A DNA stretch of 64,000 nt from Epiperipatus broadwayi. Its lineage: Eukaryota; Onychophora; Udeonychophora; Euonychophora; Peripatidae. The translations under genes and the position numbers were made by a program. Positions within the stretch are counted from its first letter, which is position 1. Each line of letters opens with the position of its first letter. Positions 11,313 to 23,464 of this stretch are shown piece by piece. The notes below the pieces were generated by a model. It had not been told where the DNA came from, searched no databases, and worked only from the letters and a program-made list of their open reading frames with translations. The stretch spans positions 10,371,916-10,435,915 of the forward strand of contig JAQFVV010006220.1 in NCBI GenBank assembly GCA_028023455.1, read 5' to 3'.

Positions 11313-11558
11313 ATATAAATCCAATTTATCCAAATCATTTCAAACACTTTTTAACAAAAACCTTTTATGATACATATATACACATCCACCTATATTTTGA
11401 CTGACTTGCAGTCTTCTTCAGAGCCAGTTTATTTTAACCAAGCTGGCTCTGAAGAAGACTATAGGACAGTTGAAATGTAGGTATATGTGTATATATGTAC
11501 AATAAAAGGTTTTTGCTAAAAAGTGTTTGAAGCAATTTGCATAAATTGGATTTATATA
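11313..11558. mobile_element. Foldback element of about 245 bp
   Basis: ATATAAATCCAATTTATCCA at the left end is matched by the complement of ATAAATTGGATTTATATA at the right end. The arms continue through AACACTTTTTAACAAAAACC versus GGTTTTTGCTAAAAAGTGTT and meet near 11415-11450, where CTTCTTCAGAGCCAG faces CTGGCTCTGAAGAAG around a 15-nt spacer. The arms are around 110 bp, with mismatches. No coding capacity, and no clear target duplication was found. It resembles MITE-like or Penelope-like palindromic repeats. Confidence 0.65.
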
Positions 11559-12595
11559 AGATATTATAGCAAAAATAAAGGAAAAGGTGATTTTGGTAAT
11601 ATTTAAACTAATGATCAACTTATCTATAAATAACTGAAATGACTAATATTTCATAAAGTTTATGAAAATTATAACTGTAAGCATATTGAGCATAGTGTTC
11701 AAAATATTAATTGAGCAAAAAAGTAGTCTATGAAATAAATAATCAATAAATGAAGCATTTAATCAAAGAGATAAATATTTCCTAACTATGCAACAAAAAA
11801 AAATCTTGAAAATTAAAAAAACAATCATATTGTCAATACATTTTTGCACCACATAATTCATTTTACTTGTAAATTATAATAATCCTATATAAATGTGCTA
11901 ATTATGGTTCAGTTGTTCTTATTTGTGCCATAATGATATTTAAATTGCAATGCAGATGACTATTAAATGCTTAAAATGTAATAAAACCAATCATTTCTAT
12001 AATGATATTATCTCTTCCAAAATCTGGGCTAGTATGGTTGTAATATACTAGCAAAATGCCATCTATAGAATCTTTGAATTTTATAGAATAATTTCAAAGC
12101 ACTTGTATCCTAAATAGAAGCTATTTACATTGAACTTGAGGATGATGTATATTTAAATAATGTATATTAATATTTTAGAAACTAAATATAAATAAAAATA
12201 TTTTTTTTAAAAAAAAGCCTATTCTGTGGTAAGTGCAAAACTTTTCTTTACAAACAGAATATTTTTGATAATGCTATGTTTTTATTTAGTAATAACATTA
12301 TTTTTAAAAATTGAAGTTTATATAGCACATATATTAAAATGAAGATTTTCATTAGCAAAAAATATTTTGTTTGCATATGTGGTTGATTGTTATTTCAATT
12401 GTATTCTACTTTCCATTGGTAATATAATAATAAACAATCACAAATGAACCTGAAAATTGCATTTATAGACACATGCATACATAGATATATGGTAAAGAGT
12501 GGGATGGCCTATGTAATTAAAGTTCATTATGGATGTATTAATTATGTAAAAATAAGTAAGGTCAGTATGACATAAGAGATTGAATGATCCATAAA
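11559..12595. other. AT-rich DNA, nothing recognised
   Basis: No gene or structured repeat was found apart from ordinary homopolymer runs. Confidence 0.5.
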
Positions 12596-12688
12596 TTATA
12601 TATATATATATATAAGTAACATCATTTTGAAGTATCAAATATTATATATATATATATATAAGTAACATCATTTTGAAGTATCAAATAT
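12596..12688 (+). repeat. 46-bp tandem duplication seeded by a TA tract
   Basis: AAGTAACATCATTTTGAAGT starts at 12614 and again at 12660. Each copy is preceded by an (AT)n run and followed by ATCAAATAT, so a 46-bp unit is duplicated with essentially no divergence. It probably arose by slippage or unequal exchange at the TA tract. Confidence 0.85.
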
Positions 12689-15600
12689 AGTCAACTGAAA
12701 GATTAGACATTCAGTAGCACATGTATATTGAAATATATCATTAGCTACACATTGATGGTATCAATTATGTGTATACATGCATATTCATAAAGATGCTCTA
12801 CCTAGATGATGGTGCACATAAAATCAATTATATACTAGAAAAAAATATTCTTACTATTAAACAAAATATTATATAACTTCTAGTGATAGTTCATTATTCT
12901 CACATTGGAGCATCAAATTAAGAATGCAACAGTTATTTCCCTAGTAAAATATATTTCTGTATAAATACTTCCATCTCGATTATCATTCATAGAGACTTTA
13001 ATCCAGCAAATAATCAACTCTATATTTCATTTAATTCTCTCTCCCTGAAATCAGCTTTTTGTTTTATATACTTAACCATCACAATCTTAATTAAGATTGT
13101 TTGATTCCATATAGAAACAAACTCAGTTTTTTCTATGCTATCATCATTTCCAGACGAAAGTTCACAAAAAGTGCACTAAATTAGATGATATAACAAATTT
13201 AACACACACACCTGCAAAAATTGAAATATTTAACTAAAGAATAAGATGACTTCAAAGATAGTTTAAATAAAATTAATTTTTAATAATATTAATTGGAGAA
13301 GTTTTCAAATACAAATCATTGCATAGCATACCTAGATGATATTTCCTACAAAATTGGGATTATTTATTTTGCCTCGAGATCCTTTACTGGATTCAGCTGC
13401 CAGCTTAAATGTTAGGAGTGCTACTCTACTAATGAAATATAACTAGATCATTAGGTTGCCTTGTTATATACTATATAACAGTAAAAAAATAATACTAACA
13501 GGTAAGAATAATGCATAAAATATTTCTTACAGATTTACTCATATATATAAGGATGATTAACCTCATTTTAATTTTGAGATTGAACTTAAAAACCCATAAA
13601 ACATATAATATTTGCACTATAGAACACTGTATATAAGTTTAATAATTATTTACATTTATACAACCTAAACCTAAGATGAATCACATTTAGTCCCATTCAA
13701 TATTACTTATAATAATATTAAGCAAAATATTACCTGTACATGGCATAGTAATATCTGAAAAACTTTATTACATTAATAATAATTATAATAATAACAACAA
13801 CTAAATAACTAACTAAGTAATAAACAATTATATGAAAATGCATTATATAATCCTTCAGCGTTTGTGATGATTTAAATTTATCACAATGAAATATTGATAT
13901 TCGCAAAATATTTCAGAGTTCTTGGGAATTATAAGCATTTAAAAAATAATAGTATCACAGATAATGTAAAAGCACAAATAATTTCATTCATAACATAATC
14001 ATTTCTGGAACAAATCAGAATGATTAATAAATTCCATTTAAAATATTTGTTGGTTCAGGGTAAGATTGCTTATCACTTGAACATTTATCATATTTAATAT
14101 TTACTTTGATAATTTGTAATTCAGGATGGTATTTAAATATTTAGCTTTCCTAATTCATTATCTATTGAATGTTATTTAAATATTTTGCATTAATAATCTC
14201 TAATGCAATTCCTTAAGCATTAGATATAAATTCATAGTTTATTCCAGTTTATTCCATGCAGCAATTTTAATTCATTTTTCATCCAAAAGATTAGCATTTG
14301 TTACTTCTTTAATTTGAAATATAAAATTAATCTATTCATTAATAGATCTTTAATCCATAATGCCAGTAATTCTGATCGTATCTCTAATAAAGCAAATAGT
14401 TTAACGTCCATAACAAAATGATTTTCATTACTTTTTGAATCATACTTCGTTTATCTAAGCTACAAGTTTATGGAAGGATATTTGAGTTGAAAAAAAAATA
14501 TTGTTTAAAGTTTTTCCTTACATAATTAAAAATGAGACCATTCAAATATTGAGACGAATATGCATCCTTTCTTGTAGTGAAGAAAATAATTATTTTTACA
14601 ATAATTTGAAAATAAACGTCAGCTACTTATTTGAAGTTAATAAATATAATTTTCCAATTATCAGCTATTTACCATTACTTTCAATTGAAAAAAAAGCCAG
14701 TGATTTATTGTTGAAGTTGTGAAACAACATTCCATAAATCAATCTGTCCATTTTTCCACTAACAATTGCATATAATAAATGAGATTTCTTGAAATAAAGA
14801 ATTAATGAATTAATTAGTGATCGTTTCTGGTTTATTTGTTGTTATCCAATCAAGGATCATATGAGTTATTCCTGGATGAAATGGAGAATGACTTGGCATT
14901 TAGACCTGACAATTTTTATATAAAATAATTGAAATTGCCCATTATTTAAATAAATAACAAATAATAATTTATTTACAAATATGTAATAACTTAATTTTTA
15001 TTACAATTCTCTATTTCCATTTTCAAGAAAATGTACATTATTTAGGAAATATTTCCCAATCACATATCCAGTAAAACTATTATTAATATCCTTTAAATTA
15101 TATTTTCTAATTTAAATTGTATTCCTCTTTATTATAAACTCTTTATCTAATTAAATTTTAGTAACCAACAATATTATTTCTTTAATAGTCTCATCTCTAA
15201 ATTATTTTTTAGTTGATGTTTGACAAGTACTTGTGGAACGACAAACACGAAACAGATAATATTCATACATCCTCAAAAAACTGTCTAAGCTTTATTCCCA
15301 ATCAACTTTAAAATGTTAACTTTTTAATCACAGCACATTATATAAAGATATACTTATGTGATCAAGCACTGTTTGTCATAAATAAAAACTCCATTGTCTT
15401 TAAAATACCAAGGATATAAAAGTATATGTTGCTGACTTTTAGAAATATAATGCAGTTATTCATTCACCTTTAAATGCATAGTTATCGTGTGTATGTCTAA
15501 AATATAATTAGTTTACTAAGTACACCTTCAATGTAAATCTTTGTAAACATATACCTAATTTTATTAAACTAATGATAATACAAAAAGGTTGTCATTTTGA

Positions 15601-16237
15601 TTGAAGTGGTCAGCTATTGGATTCTACCTCACATTAATAATATTCTTAATATTAACTCTTTTACAGAGGTGGTTAATTTCAGATTTTTATTCTTGATAAA
15701 CTAAATCCAGCTTTCATAATCATTTGTCTTTATAATTCCATACAAATAGATTATACTTCATTGTACGTAAAGAATGTAAACAAATGCATTTTTATAATAA
15801 GTTCATATACAAAAAAATATATTACAATGTGGTTTAATGCAAAGAGAAAATCTAGATCCAAAACAATACTAATCATATTTAAAGTAGTAATTAATTTATC
15901 TGTTTAATTTAAAATAATCGTGATTATAATGTTGTTGTTTTTATTGGTCTTTTGTTGTACTTCTCATCTTGAAACATATTTCCATAAGTGTGTTATGACT
16001 AATGTACTCTCTGATAATTTATTAAATTTTAATATTACCTGTCAATCTAAAATATTATTATATAAATGTTTTGTTTAATACAATTGTTTTTAGTTCTTCT
16101 CCCCCTTGTTATTACCCATCTATATTTGAAAAGAAATACCTGTAAAAAATATATGTTAATTTTCAAAACAAATTCTATTAAAAAAAAGAAAAAAATCTTT
16201 GTTTTTATATTTTTTTAAAAATTAAAAATTGAATGTT
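12689..16237. other. Long AT-rich stretch without a recognisable gene
   Basis: No domain-bearing frame, RNA gene or strong repeat was seen. A short AAT/AAC-rich simple run lies at about 13774-13830. The 73-codon frame at 14501-14722 has no recognisable family. Confidence 0.5.
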
Positions 16238-16358
16238 AAAATAAATTATAACAGGCAAAACTCACTATACGTATTGCCACTCACTGCAAGCTAGAGTAAT
16301 CAATGGATGCCAGAAGGCTTGTGCATAAAATCCCCATCTAGTGCCTACTCATCTAATA

Positions 16359-16400
16359 TCCCCAGACTAGTTTCTGGCTTGTGGCCTTCATCAGTGAAGA
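16359..16400 (-). ncRNA. Hammerhead-ribozyme-like motif, best copy
   Basis: Read on the minus strand: stem I strand UCUUCA (16400-16395); core CUGAUGA (16394-16388); a hairpin with GGC/GCC pairs and loop CACAA; GAAA (16374-16371); then C-UA-GU, which makes a two-base-pair stem III with a UA loop; the predicted cleavage base C (16365); and stem I strand UGGGGA (16364-16359), which pairs with UCUUCA over six positions including two G-U. All invariant core residues are present. The first stem II pair is an A-A mismatch, which departs from the consensus and could weaken activity. This is a fold by inspection, not a tested ribozyme. Confidence 0.55.
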
Positions 16401-17134
16401 GCCTTGGATCTAAGAGCACTGCATCTAGATCTTAGGATCTAATGCAACCTTCCAGCAGCCACCTGTTATCTCTACTTAACTACAAAACTATGAGTCTTAA
16501 ATTGAAAACACCATAATATTTTCAATCCAAGCTCAGTAGCTTATATAATCATATAGGTCTGAACTCAGTTCAGTACCTATAAATTTCGGTGTCTTTGGTT
16601 CTTTAATAACCATAACCACCATTATCTTATTAGGCAGGATTGGTTTTAAGCCAATAAACATTGCATGTTCACCATTTCTTATGCTTTCTTATAACTGTTA
16701 TTAAACAGGCAAAACGTACTATACATATTGGATGAGTAGGCACTAGATGGGGGATTTTATGCACAAGCCTTCTGGCATCCATTGATTACTGTAGCTTGCA
16801 GTGAGTGGCAATATGTATAGTGAGTTTTGTATTTTAATAACAGTTATAAGCAAGCATAAGAAATGGTGATCATGTGATGTTTATTGGCTTAAAATCAATC
16901 CTGCCTAATAGGATAGTGGTGGCTATGGTTATTAAAGAACCAAAGACAGCAAAATGTATAGATACTGAACTGAGTTCAGACCTATATGACTATATAAGCT
17001 ACTGAGCTTGGATTGAAAATATGGTGTTTTCAATTTAAGACTCATAGTTTTGTAGTTAAGTAGAGATAAAAGGTGGCCACTGGGAAGTTTCATTAGATCC
17101 TAAGATCTAGGTGTAGTGCTCTCAGATCCTAGGT

Positions 17135-17176
17135 TCCTCACTGAAGAAGGCCACAAACCAGAAACTAGTCTGGGAA
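17135..17176 (+). ncRNA. Hammerhead-ribozyme-like motif, decayed stem II
   Basis: Plus strand: CUGAAGA (17141-17147) and GAAAC-UA-GUC (17161-17170) keep the core and the mini stem III. Stem II is GGC opposite ACC, losing one pair, and stem I (UCCUCA with UGGGAA) is shortened. It is probably less active than the minus-strand copy of the same locus, if active at all. Confidence 0.45.
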
Positions 17177-17340
17177 TATTGATGGGAATTTTATGCACAA
17201 GCCTTCTGGCATCCATTGATTACTCTAGCTTGCAGTGAATGGCAATACATATAATGAGTTTTGGCTGTTTTAATAACAATTATAAGCAAGCATAAGAAAT
17301 GGTGATTAAGTGATGTTTATTGGCTTAAAAATAAATTATA

Positions 17341-17869
17341 CTGAAATTTAAATTAATTCTTTAAATGCAGATTAAAAAAAACGAAAATAAAATAACAATC
17401 ATTCACTTACCTTATCATATTTCAATCAATTTACAATATATTGAGATAAATAGTAGCCTATCACAATCTTTAATTTATTTTATAAATGTAGCAGTTGGCA
17501 ATTGTGAATCAAATTCAGGTTTCATTAAGGTTTTTTTTATTTATAAATTTACATTATATATGCATACATATTAATAAAAGTTTGTGTTTATAATAAATTT
17601 AAGTGAATTTAACTTTAGTTTTAAAAAAATAAAGAAACTGATTTATTTTAATTAATGTATTTCAAATTTATTTTAGATTTTATGTTATAAGAACAATGCT
17701 TGATTAAATAATAATCTACAAAACTTTTATTCAATTATTTCATTTTTTTATTAATTAAAACTCTTGGAAAATCAATTTATTTCTAAGCTTTGTTCCTGAT
17801 TTTGAAAATGTTGGATTTTAATTAATAATATTTTAAATGTTATCTATAAAAATATGGGTTTAATGAATT
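17341..17869. other. AT-rich DNA, no gene recognised
   Basis: The 69-codon frame at 17365-17574 has no recognisable domain. Nothing else is visible. Confidence 0.4.
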
Positions 17870-17998
17870 AGAGAATTTTATAAACAGGAGATGATGAAAA
17901 AAATTATTGGCTTATTTAATCATAAAATTTTGTAAACAGGAGTAAGCAAAGTAATTAATTACTGGCTTGTCTAATTCATGAATTTTGTAAATAAGTGA
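17870..17998 (+). repeat. Degenerate tandem repeat, period about 51-55 bp
   Basis: TAAACAGGAG at 17881 recurs at 17932 and as TAAATAAGTG at 17987. Each is preceded by an AATTTTGT-like word, and the first two are followed by AATTA(T/C)TGGCTT. This gives three diverged units. Confidence 0.55.
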
Positions 17999-20900
17999 AC
18001 TTGGTAATTAAAAGAAAAAAGTGTTCTGCAAAACTGGGGAAAATAAAAAGACCAACTCACAAAATAATTTTATTCTGCTTATATTTAGATTCTATTCATT
18101 TGTCTTTGCTTTTGCCTGCCTAACATTTAACATGAAGACTACTGAACTTCTACCAGCAGTTGAATGAACCAGCTTGTGTGGCTAATAAGCCCAAGCTAAC
18201 TTCACTTCTCCATGATGTAGCCTGTAACAATAATCATGTTCAACTGCTTGCTGAATTTTATACAACAATCTGCCAACTATCTTTATACATGCAGTTAAAC
18301 AAACATGCTTCCTGACCATAAAGGAAAACTTCATGATAACTCTACCTGAAACATAATTCCATAGTGACAAAAATTGAAGAATTGTAAATGAAACAACATC
18401 ACATATAAACTTTTAATGAACTTTATTTCACTAATGTAGCACATATATATATTTCCCCTTGAGAAAAATATCTACTCGACCATAAATTCTTAAAACTTGT
18501 AAGCCAGTGATTTATAATTTAAATTAGATGATTTATGGATTTAAATATCTTTTATATTAACTAATTTTAGTCTATGTATTTATTAGTCATATTAGCTTTA
18601 AATATTTATATTCTATAAAACCTTATCTAACCGATTTGATATAGCATGACAACTTTAATTTAGATTTTTTTTTAAATAGCTGAGGTAGAATACCCAGTTA
18701 CTTTTTTTTTTCTCTCCTAAAGAATTTTTAAAAGAGCAAAGAAAGTTTTATTATAATTACTTCCATAATTGTTAATAATCAGAATTTAGTAACATTTAGT
18801 TTTAGATTAATAGTGCTTTAACTTGTTCTACATTAATGGTGCCATGTTGAATTTTTAAAAAATTGTCTTGAGACACAATTTTCACAATAACTTCAGTTGT
18901 TTTAATAATGTTAGAGCAAAATGCTATATATTGACAGAAAATAGAAAAACTAAAAAAAACAATAAGGCTAAGACAAATAGTAATTATCATTAAAAAAGTA
19001 AGGAAAAAAAAAGAAATTTTAATATTTTAAAAAATTATTACTTTATTGTTTGTTCAGAATTTCTAATTTATCCTTAACTAAGATTAAAATTACATCTTCA
19101 TTGATAATTTCTTTGAATTCCTCATAAAATTCTCATTCAAACCATTTACAATAGCTCTTATCTGAGATAATCCATAGTTTCAGAATTTGCAAAAATAGTA
19201 GCATAAGAATTCATTTGTATTTTATACCCCCAAAATTAAAAAATCTCAAGGCATCCACAAGAAAAAGATTCATCCTAATAAAAGATACAAAATAAATCAT
19301 TTCCAGAAGATAGATTTGCATTTGTAATCATAGAAATTAGCTTCTTGTCTATTCAAAACTAGAAATTGAAGGCTATTGTCTGTATCAATGATAAAATGAG
19401 TTTCCTCTTTTCATTATATTTTTTTTATGTACACCAGTGATGTTTATATTTTTTATGCACAGCTGATGCTATCTTGTTATATTTATTACCCCACAGAGAT
19501 ATAATTTATTTGCATCTAGCTCATTTGCTAAGCTATAGACTTGAAAATAATGTGATGCAAGATGTTGCAAAATTACTGATTCCACAGTATGAGTACCAAG
19601 GCATAGACAAGAATCAGGATATGATTCTTTGTCTGTATACAATTACGTGTAATACATATAATTATTGTGGCTATCACCACACACACATACTACTTGAAAT
19701 ATCTCTTTATTGCTTTTAAGAGCTTATATTTTTACATGGTATTATACCCAGTAAATTTTGTGATTGCTTTATCAACTGCATTTTTTCTGTACATCTTATA
19801 ATAAGACTTAAAATTTACATTGTACTGCTCTATAATATCCTAATTTTATATATAAAAATCATTACTTGTTATACAAACACAAACATGCAAGTGCAAACAT
19901 AAACACACTAATACAAATATAAACACATTAATAAATATTAAACCTTTTGAGAATCATTATGTCAATAAAATAAGGTTGCCTCAAACTTGGATCAGAGCCC
20001 CAAAACTACATTGTACTTAAATCATTACTTTCATTATATTTGAATTTGAATACAAGTATAATTTATATACTACACAAACACACTAATACATGCACATTAA
20101 TAAATTATACATTTGTCAAATAATAATAAAATTAAAATAATATTCAAATAATAAAATTAAAACTGAATACTTACATATATTAAGTTTATTTTCAGGATGA
20201 AGGCCTTGAAACTGCAAAATCATCAATGCATGTTAAATCCATTTTATTAAGTACTTTGGCCAATGAAAAATTTGTGCCTTTGTCTTCTTCATGCAATCTA
20301 GTAAACTGAGCAGAAAAAAAATTAAATGAACTTATTAATAAAAAAAATGGAAATTTTGTCTGATTTTAACATGTCATATGTCATTTTAAAAAGGAATTCA
20401 AGCTGCAGAAAATGATCATATTGGTATATATGTTTTCAATTTTAAAAAGAAAACAAAAAATTTTTAATTTCAATGAATCAGCAGTAACAATGTTAACTTT
20501 CACAAAATTATTAAAAAAGAAAAGTTTTAAAAAATAAATATAAAAAACTTTGGTTATCTTTTTTTAATAGTTTAAACTTATTGTCATTAAAAGTTAGTGT
20601 CTTTCTGAAGATATTAAAAAAATCATTGATATATTACGTGTTTAACATAATGTGTGCTAATTGAAATGATATTATTTAGCCATCATCTTGTTTCACCTAC
20701 TATGTTCCATAGTGGTAGCTTTTTCCCTAGTTCAAATCTGTCCCAGTCCATGTATATAAGCTTCTAAGGATTTATTTAATATGTACTAGCATATATTTAC
20801 ATGTGTGTGCATGCATTTGTATATGTGCACACATCTAATAGTCACTTTAATGTTTGTATACATATAATGTATATGTAGTTATAAATTTAAAATTATTAAA

Positions 20901-23316
20901 ATGGTATAATTTAAATTAAGTTGTGAGAACATTGTCATATGTGTGTAATTACCTACATATATATGCGAAAGAAGCCATAATGCAATAGATTTAAAAGCAT
21001 TACAATTTTTTTAAATTAATAAATTTTAAATTATTATTCTTGGTTAAAACTCTTTATTTAAATGCATTCATATATAAATTTCAATTCATGTGGTGGCCCC
21101 ATGTATATAAGAAAATGTTTGCAAACTTAAACTCTTTTAAAAAAAGTTATCTGTTTTTATAAAAAAAATTTAGAAAACCATCTGTAAGTAATTAATAAAA
21201 CTTGGAGTCAAAATTTTAATGCCTTTTAAAAATAAAAATAAAAACAAGTAGTGACCTGTTTGACCATTACTGTTTTAGCCAAAGAAATGACCAAAGGTTT
21301 CATTTTATGTTTTTTTAAATTATTGATGAAAACTTTGGGGAATGTTGTAAACAGGATACTCAAGTTATCAATTTCTCTGGTATAAATTACCTGAAAATTT
21401 CAGTAGGGTTCACCTGGTTCACTTTTCAAAATATTTGATGTGTAATTGCTGCTAGTCATCTCTAACTGACTGTAAAATGGAGTTTGATGGCTAAGGCCCT
21501 ACCATTTTTTGGCTCACTTTTCAAGAGATTGGTCTGTGGAAATGAAAGTAATGGAGAGATCAGTTAAAACTGCTAAGAAGACATCAGGAATGGATCATCC
21601 CAGCTGAGAATGATGATAATAAGCTACAAAGAAGCCTCAACAAAGATGTGGTAACAATTGTTTCTGCAGAGCTATTTAAAATAACTAATAAATTATCTAA
21701 AAGTTAAGCTAGCTTCTAATTTATAATGTGCACAAACTTCTAAACTATAATATTCTAATAATTTAAACTATAAATATGATTTAAAATTCTGCTAAAATTC
21801 ATATATGTAAACTTGTCTATTTATTAAATTAAAATCTAAATTCTAAATGCTTGTTAAATAATAACTTATTCAGTTATTATTCTATCTTTCTAGTCTGCAA
21901 TCATGCCTTTCTTATTAGTTTTATCTATGTTTATTTTATAATTTATGCTATACCCAATTTATAATGGAGATTGATTCTATGAATAAAAGTTGAGGGGTGA
22001 GATGATTAGAGGCTCTCTCATAATTAAGTAATGTTGCTCTTTAACACACACACATAAATCTCTGCTCTGAAAATCTAAATACATTCACTAAGCTAATATG
22101 TTTAGCTTATTATTATTGTTGTTGTTAGAATTGGGTTTGCAAGTAAATAAAGTAATTAGTTAATAAATGCAAGAATGAGTTATAAAGCATATTATATGTA
22201 TTGCTTAAGTCCCAGATATGATTTAACCCTTTTTTGAGTTATATTATAAACTATGCAGATTTGCTAATAAGTTAGATTACTTTTAAGTATTTCTTTTAGT
22301 ACATTTTAAGAATGCTAATTATGAACTGACATATGGTAGTTTTGCAGAACAAAACTATAGAATTTTGCATACTTTAAATTATTAATTAATATTATATTTA
22401 ATGTGGCGAATGTATCTTTAGGAAGCACATATGAGCATTTATGCCTTGCTGTATGTTTCTTATATGAATGGGCTTCTGGTTTTAATGGCCACCCCATTTC
22501 CTTAGTTCAGACAGCTCTTCTTTAGAACTGGAACATGAGGGTCTAGATTGTTTTTATAAGCTGCTCTGATCACCAAATTATATGCTCAATTTATTCGTGG
22601 CAAGTCATATGATCCACAGGAACTGAGTACTTGGTACTGAATCCCCTGAGTAACTACACATTTGAGATGCACACTTCTCTAGTAATATATATAATGTCAT
22701 AGTATCTGGAGTCATACTACAAAGCTCCATGTTCATTCCTCCATTATGTAATAAGATTTCAGTTTTGATCTGAATATGTAATCTGATTTTGTACATATAT
22801 AATCTGCATAGAGAGCCTATTGCAGCTCTTTAAGTGTTATTAAATGACATTTTATTAAATGTTATGGTGATAAATCATCATTCTTGCATCAATTTAACTG
22901 TTGCAAACCTAATAGGTAGGGCATAATAAAATGAAGGCATGATTAGAAACCATAGATTATTAAAAGTGTAATAAATTCTTTTGAAATATAGTGCAGTAGA
23001 TGGGATACTGTTTTCAAACTTGCTCATCATTTTTTACACCTACATATGTCATTCAATGCACTCCTGTTTATTTAATTTATAATTATTGATTAAAATATAT
23101 TAAATTATAACCATTGTGTTGCATATCATTCGTAATCCATCCTAAATCTTAGTTAACTTTCTTAGTATTAATGTTACTTATTGATATATGTATTAGTTAG
23201 CCAGCTGCAGATGTGTATGTGTGTATTTAAAGTAATAGTAATTAGTTAATATTCCCTGAGTCTCTTGCTCCACCGATTGCTACTGCTGACACACAAATTA
23301 AGAAACTCTGAGTGTA
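17999..23316. other. Long AT-rich stretch without a recognisable gene
   Basis: Scattered frames of 60-80 codons have no domain features. Less AT-rich patches at about 21540-21650 and 22490-22800 could be old repeats, but they match nothing else in the window by eye. A/C-rich simple sequence lies at about 19870-19940. Confidence 0.5.
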
Positions 23317-23464
23317 GCCTCAGATATGTCATTCATAGGATAGTAAGTCATGGAGTGTTGGTGAAGGAGCTGAGGTGTGATCACATTCGAGGTCTCAACC
23401 CCTCATCTTGCCAAAACTCTGGATTTTGTTGCAAGAATGTACAAATATGACCGTTACAATATCT
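23317..23464 (+). repeat. Dispersed repeat, copy 1 (partner 37908-38076)
   Basis: This shares a colinear series of words with 37908-38076: CCTCA, TCATTCATAGG, GAG/TGAGGTGTG-like, and a common end ATGTACAAA ... GTTACAATAT. The segment is less AT-rich than its surroundings and includes ATTCGAGGTCTCAACCCC, loosely like a tRNA B box, so a SINE is possible. The B-box match is weak. Confidence 0.5.

Larger units (their letters stand above)
16238..17340. mobile_element. Inverted-dimer retroelement (Penelope/retrozyme-like), locus 1
   Basis: The element is flanked by a 13-bp direct repeat AAAATAAATTATA at 16238-16250 and 17328-17340. From 16251 to about 16728 a unit reads on the minus strand. There orientation switches, and about 16728-17327 reads on the plus strand. 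The plus part runs from just after one hammerhead cleavage position, through a whole monomer of roughly 440-450 bp, to the next hammerhead-like motif at 17135-17176 and about 150 bp beyond it, so it is one monomer plus part of a second, head to tail. A 60-bp segment (AAGCATAAGAAATGGTGAT and neighbours) therefore occurs twice in the plus part. The same termini occur at 39268-40045. No protein is encoded. Assignment to Penelope-like elements or retrozymes is inference from architecture and the ribozyme-like motif. Confidence 0.7.

Noticed and set aside
11448-11485. Hammerhead ribozyme in the 11.3-kb foldback
   Set aside because: CTGAAGA and GAAA are present, but the flanking strands do not form stem I, and stem III is not plausible.
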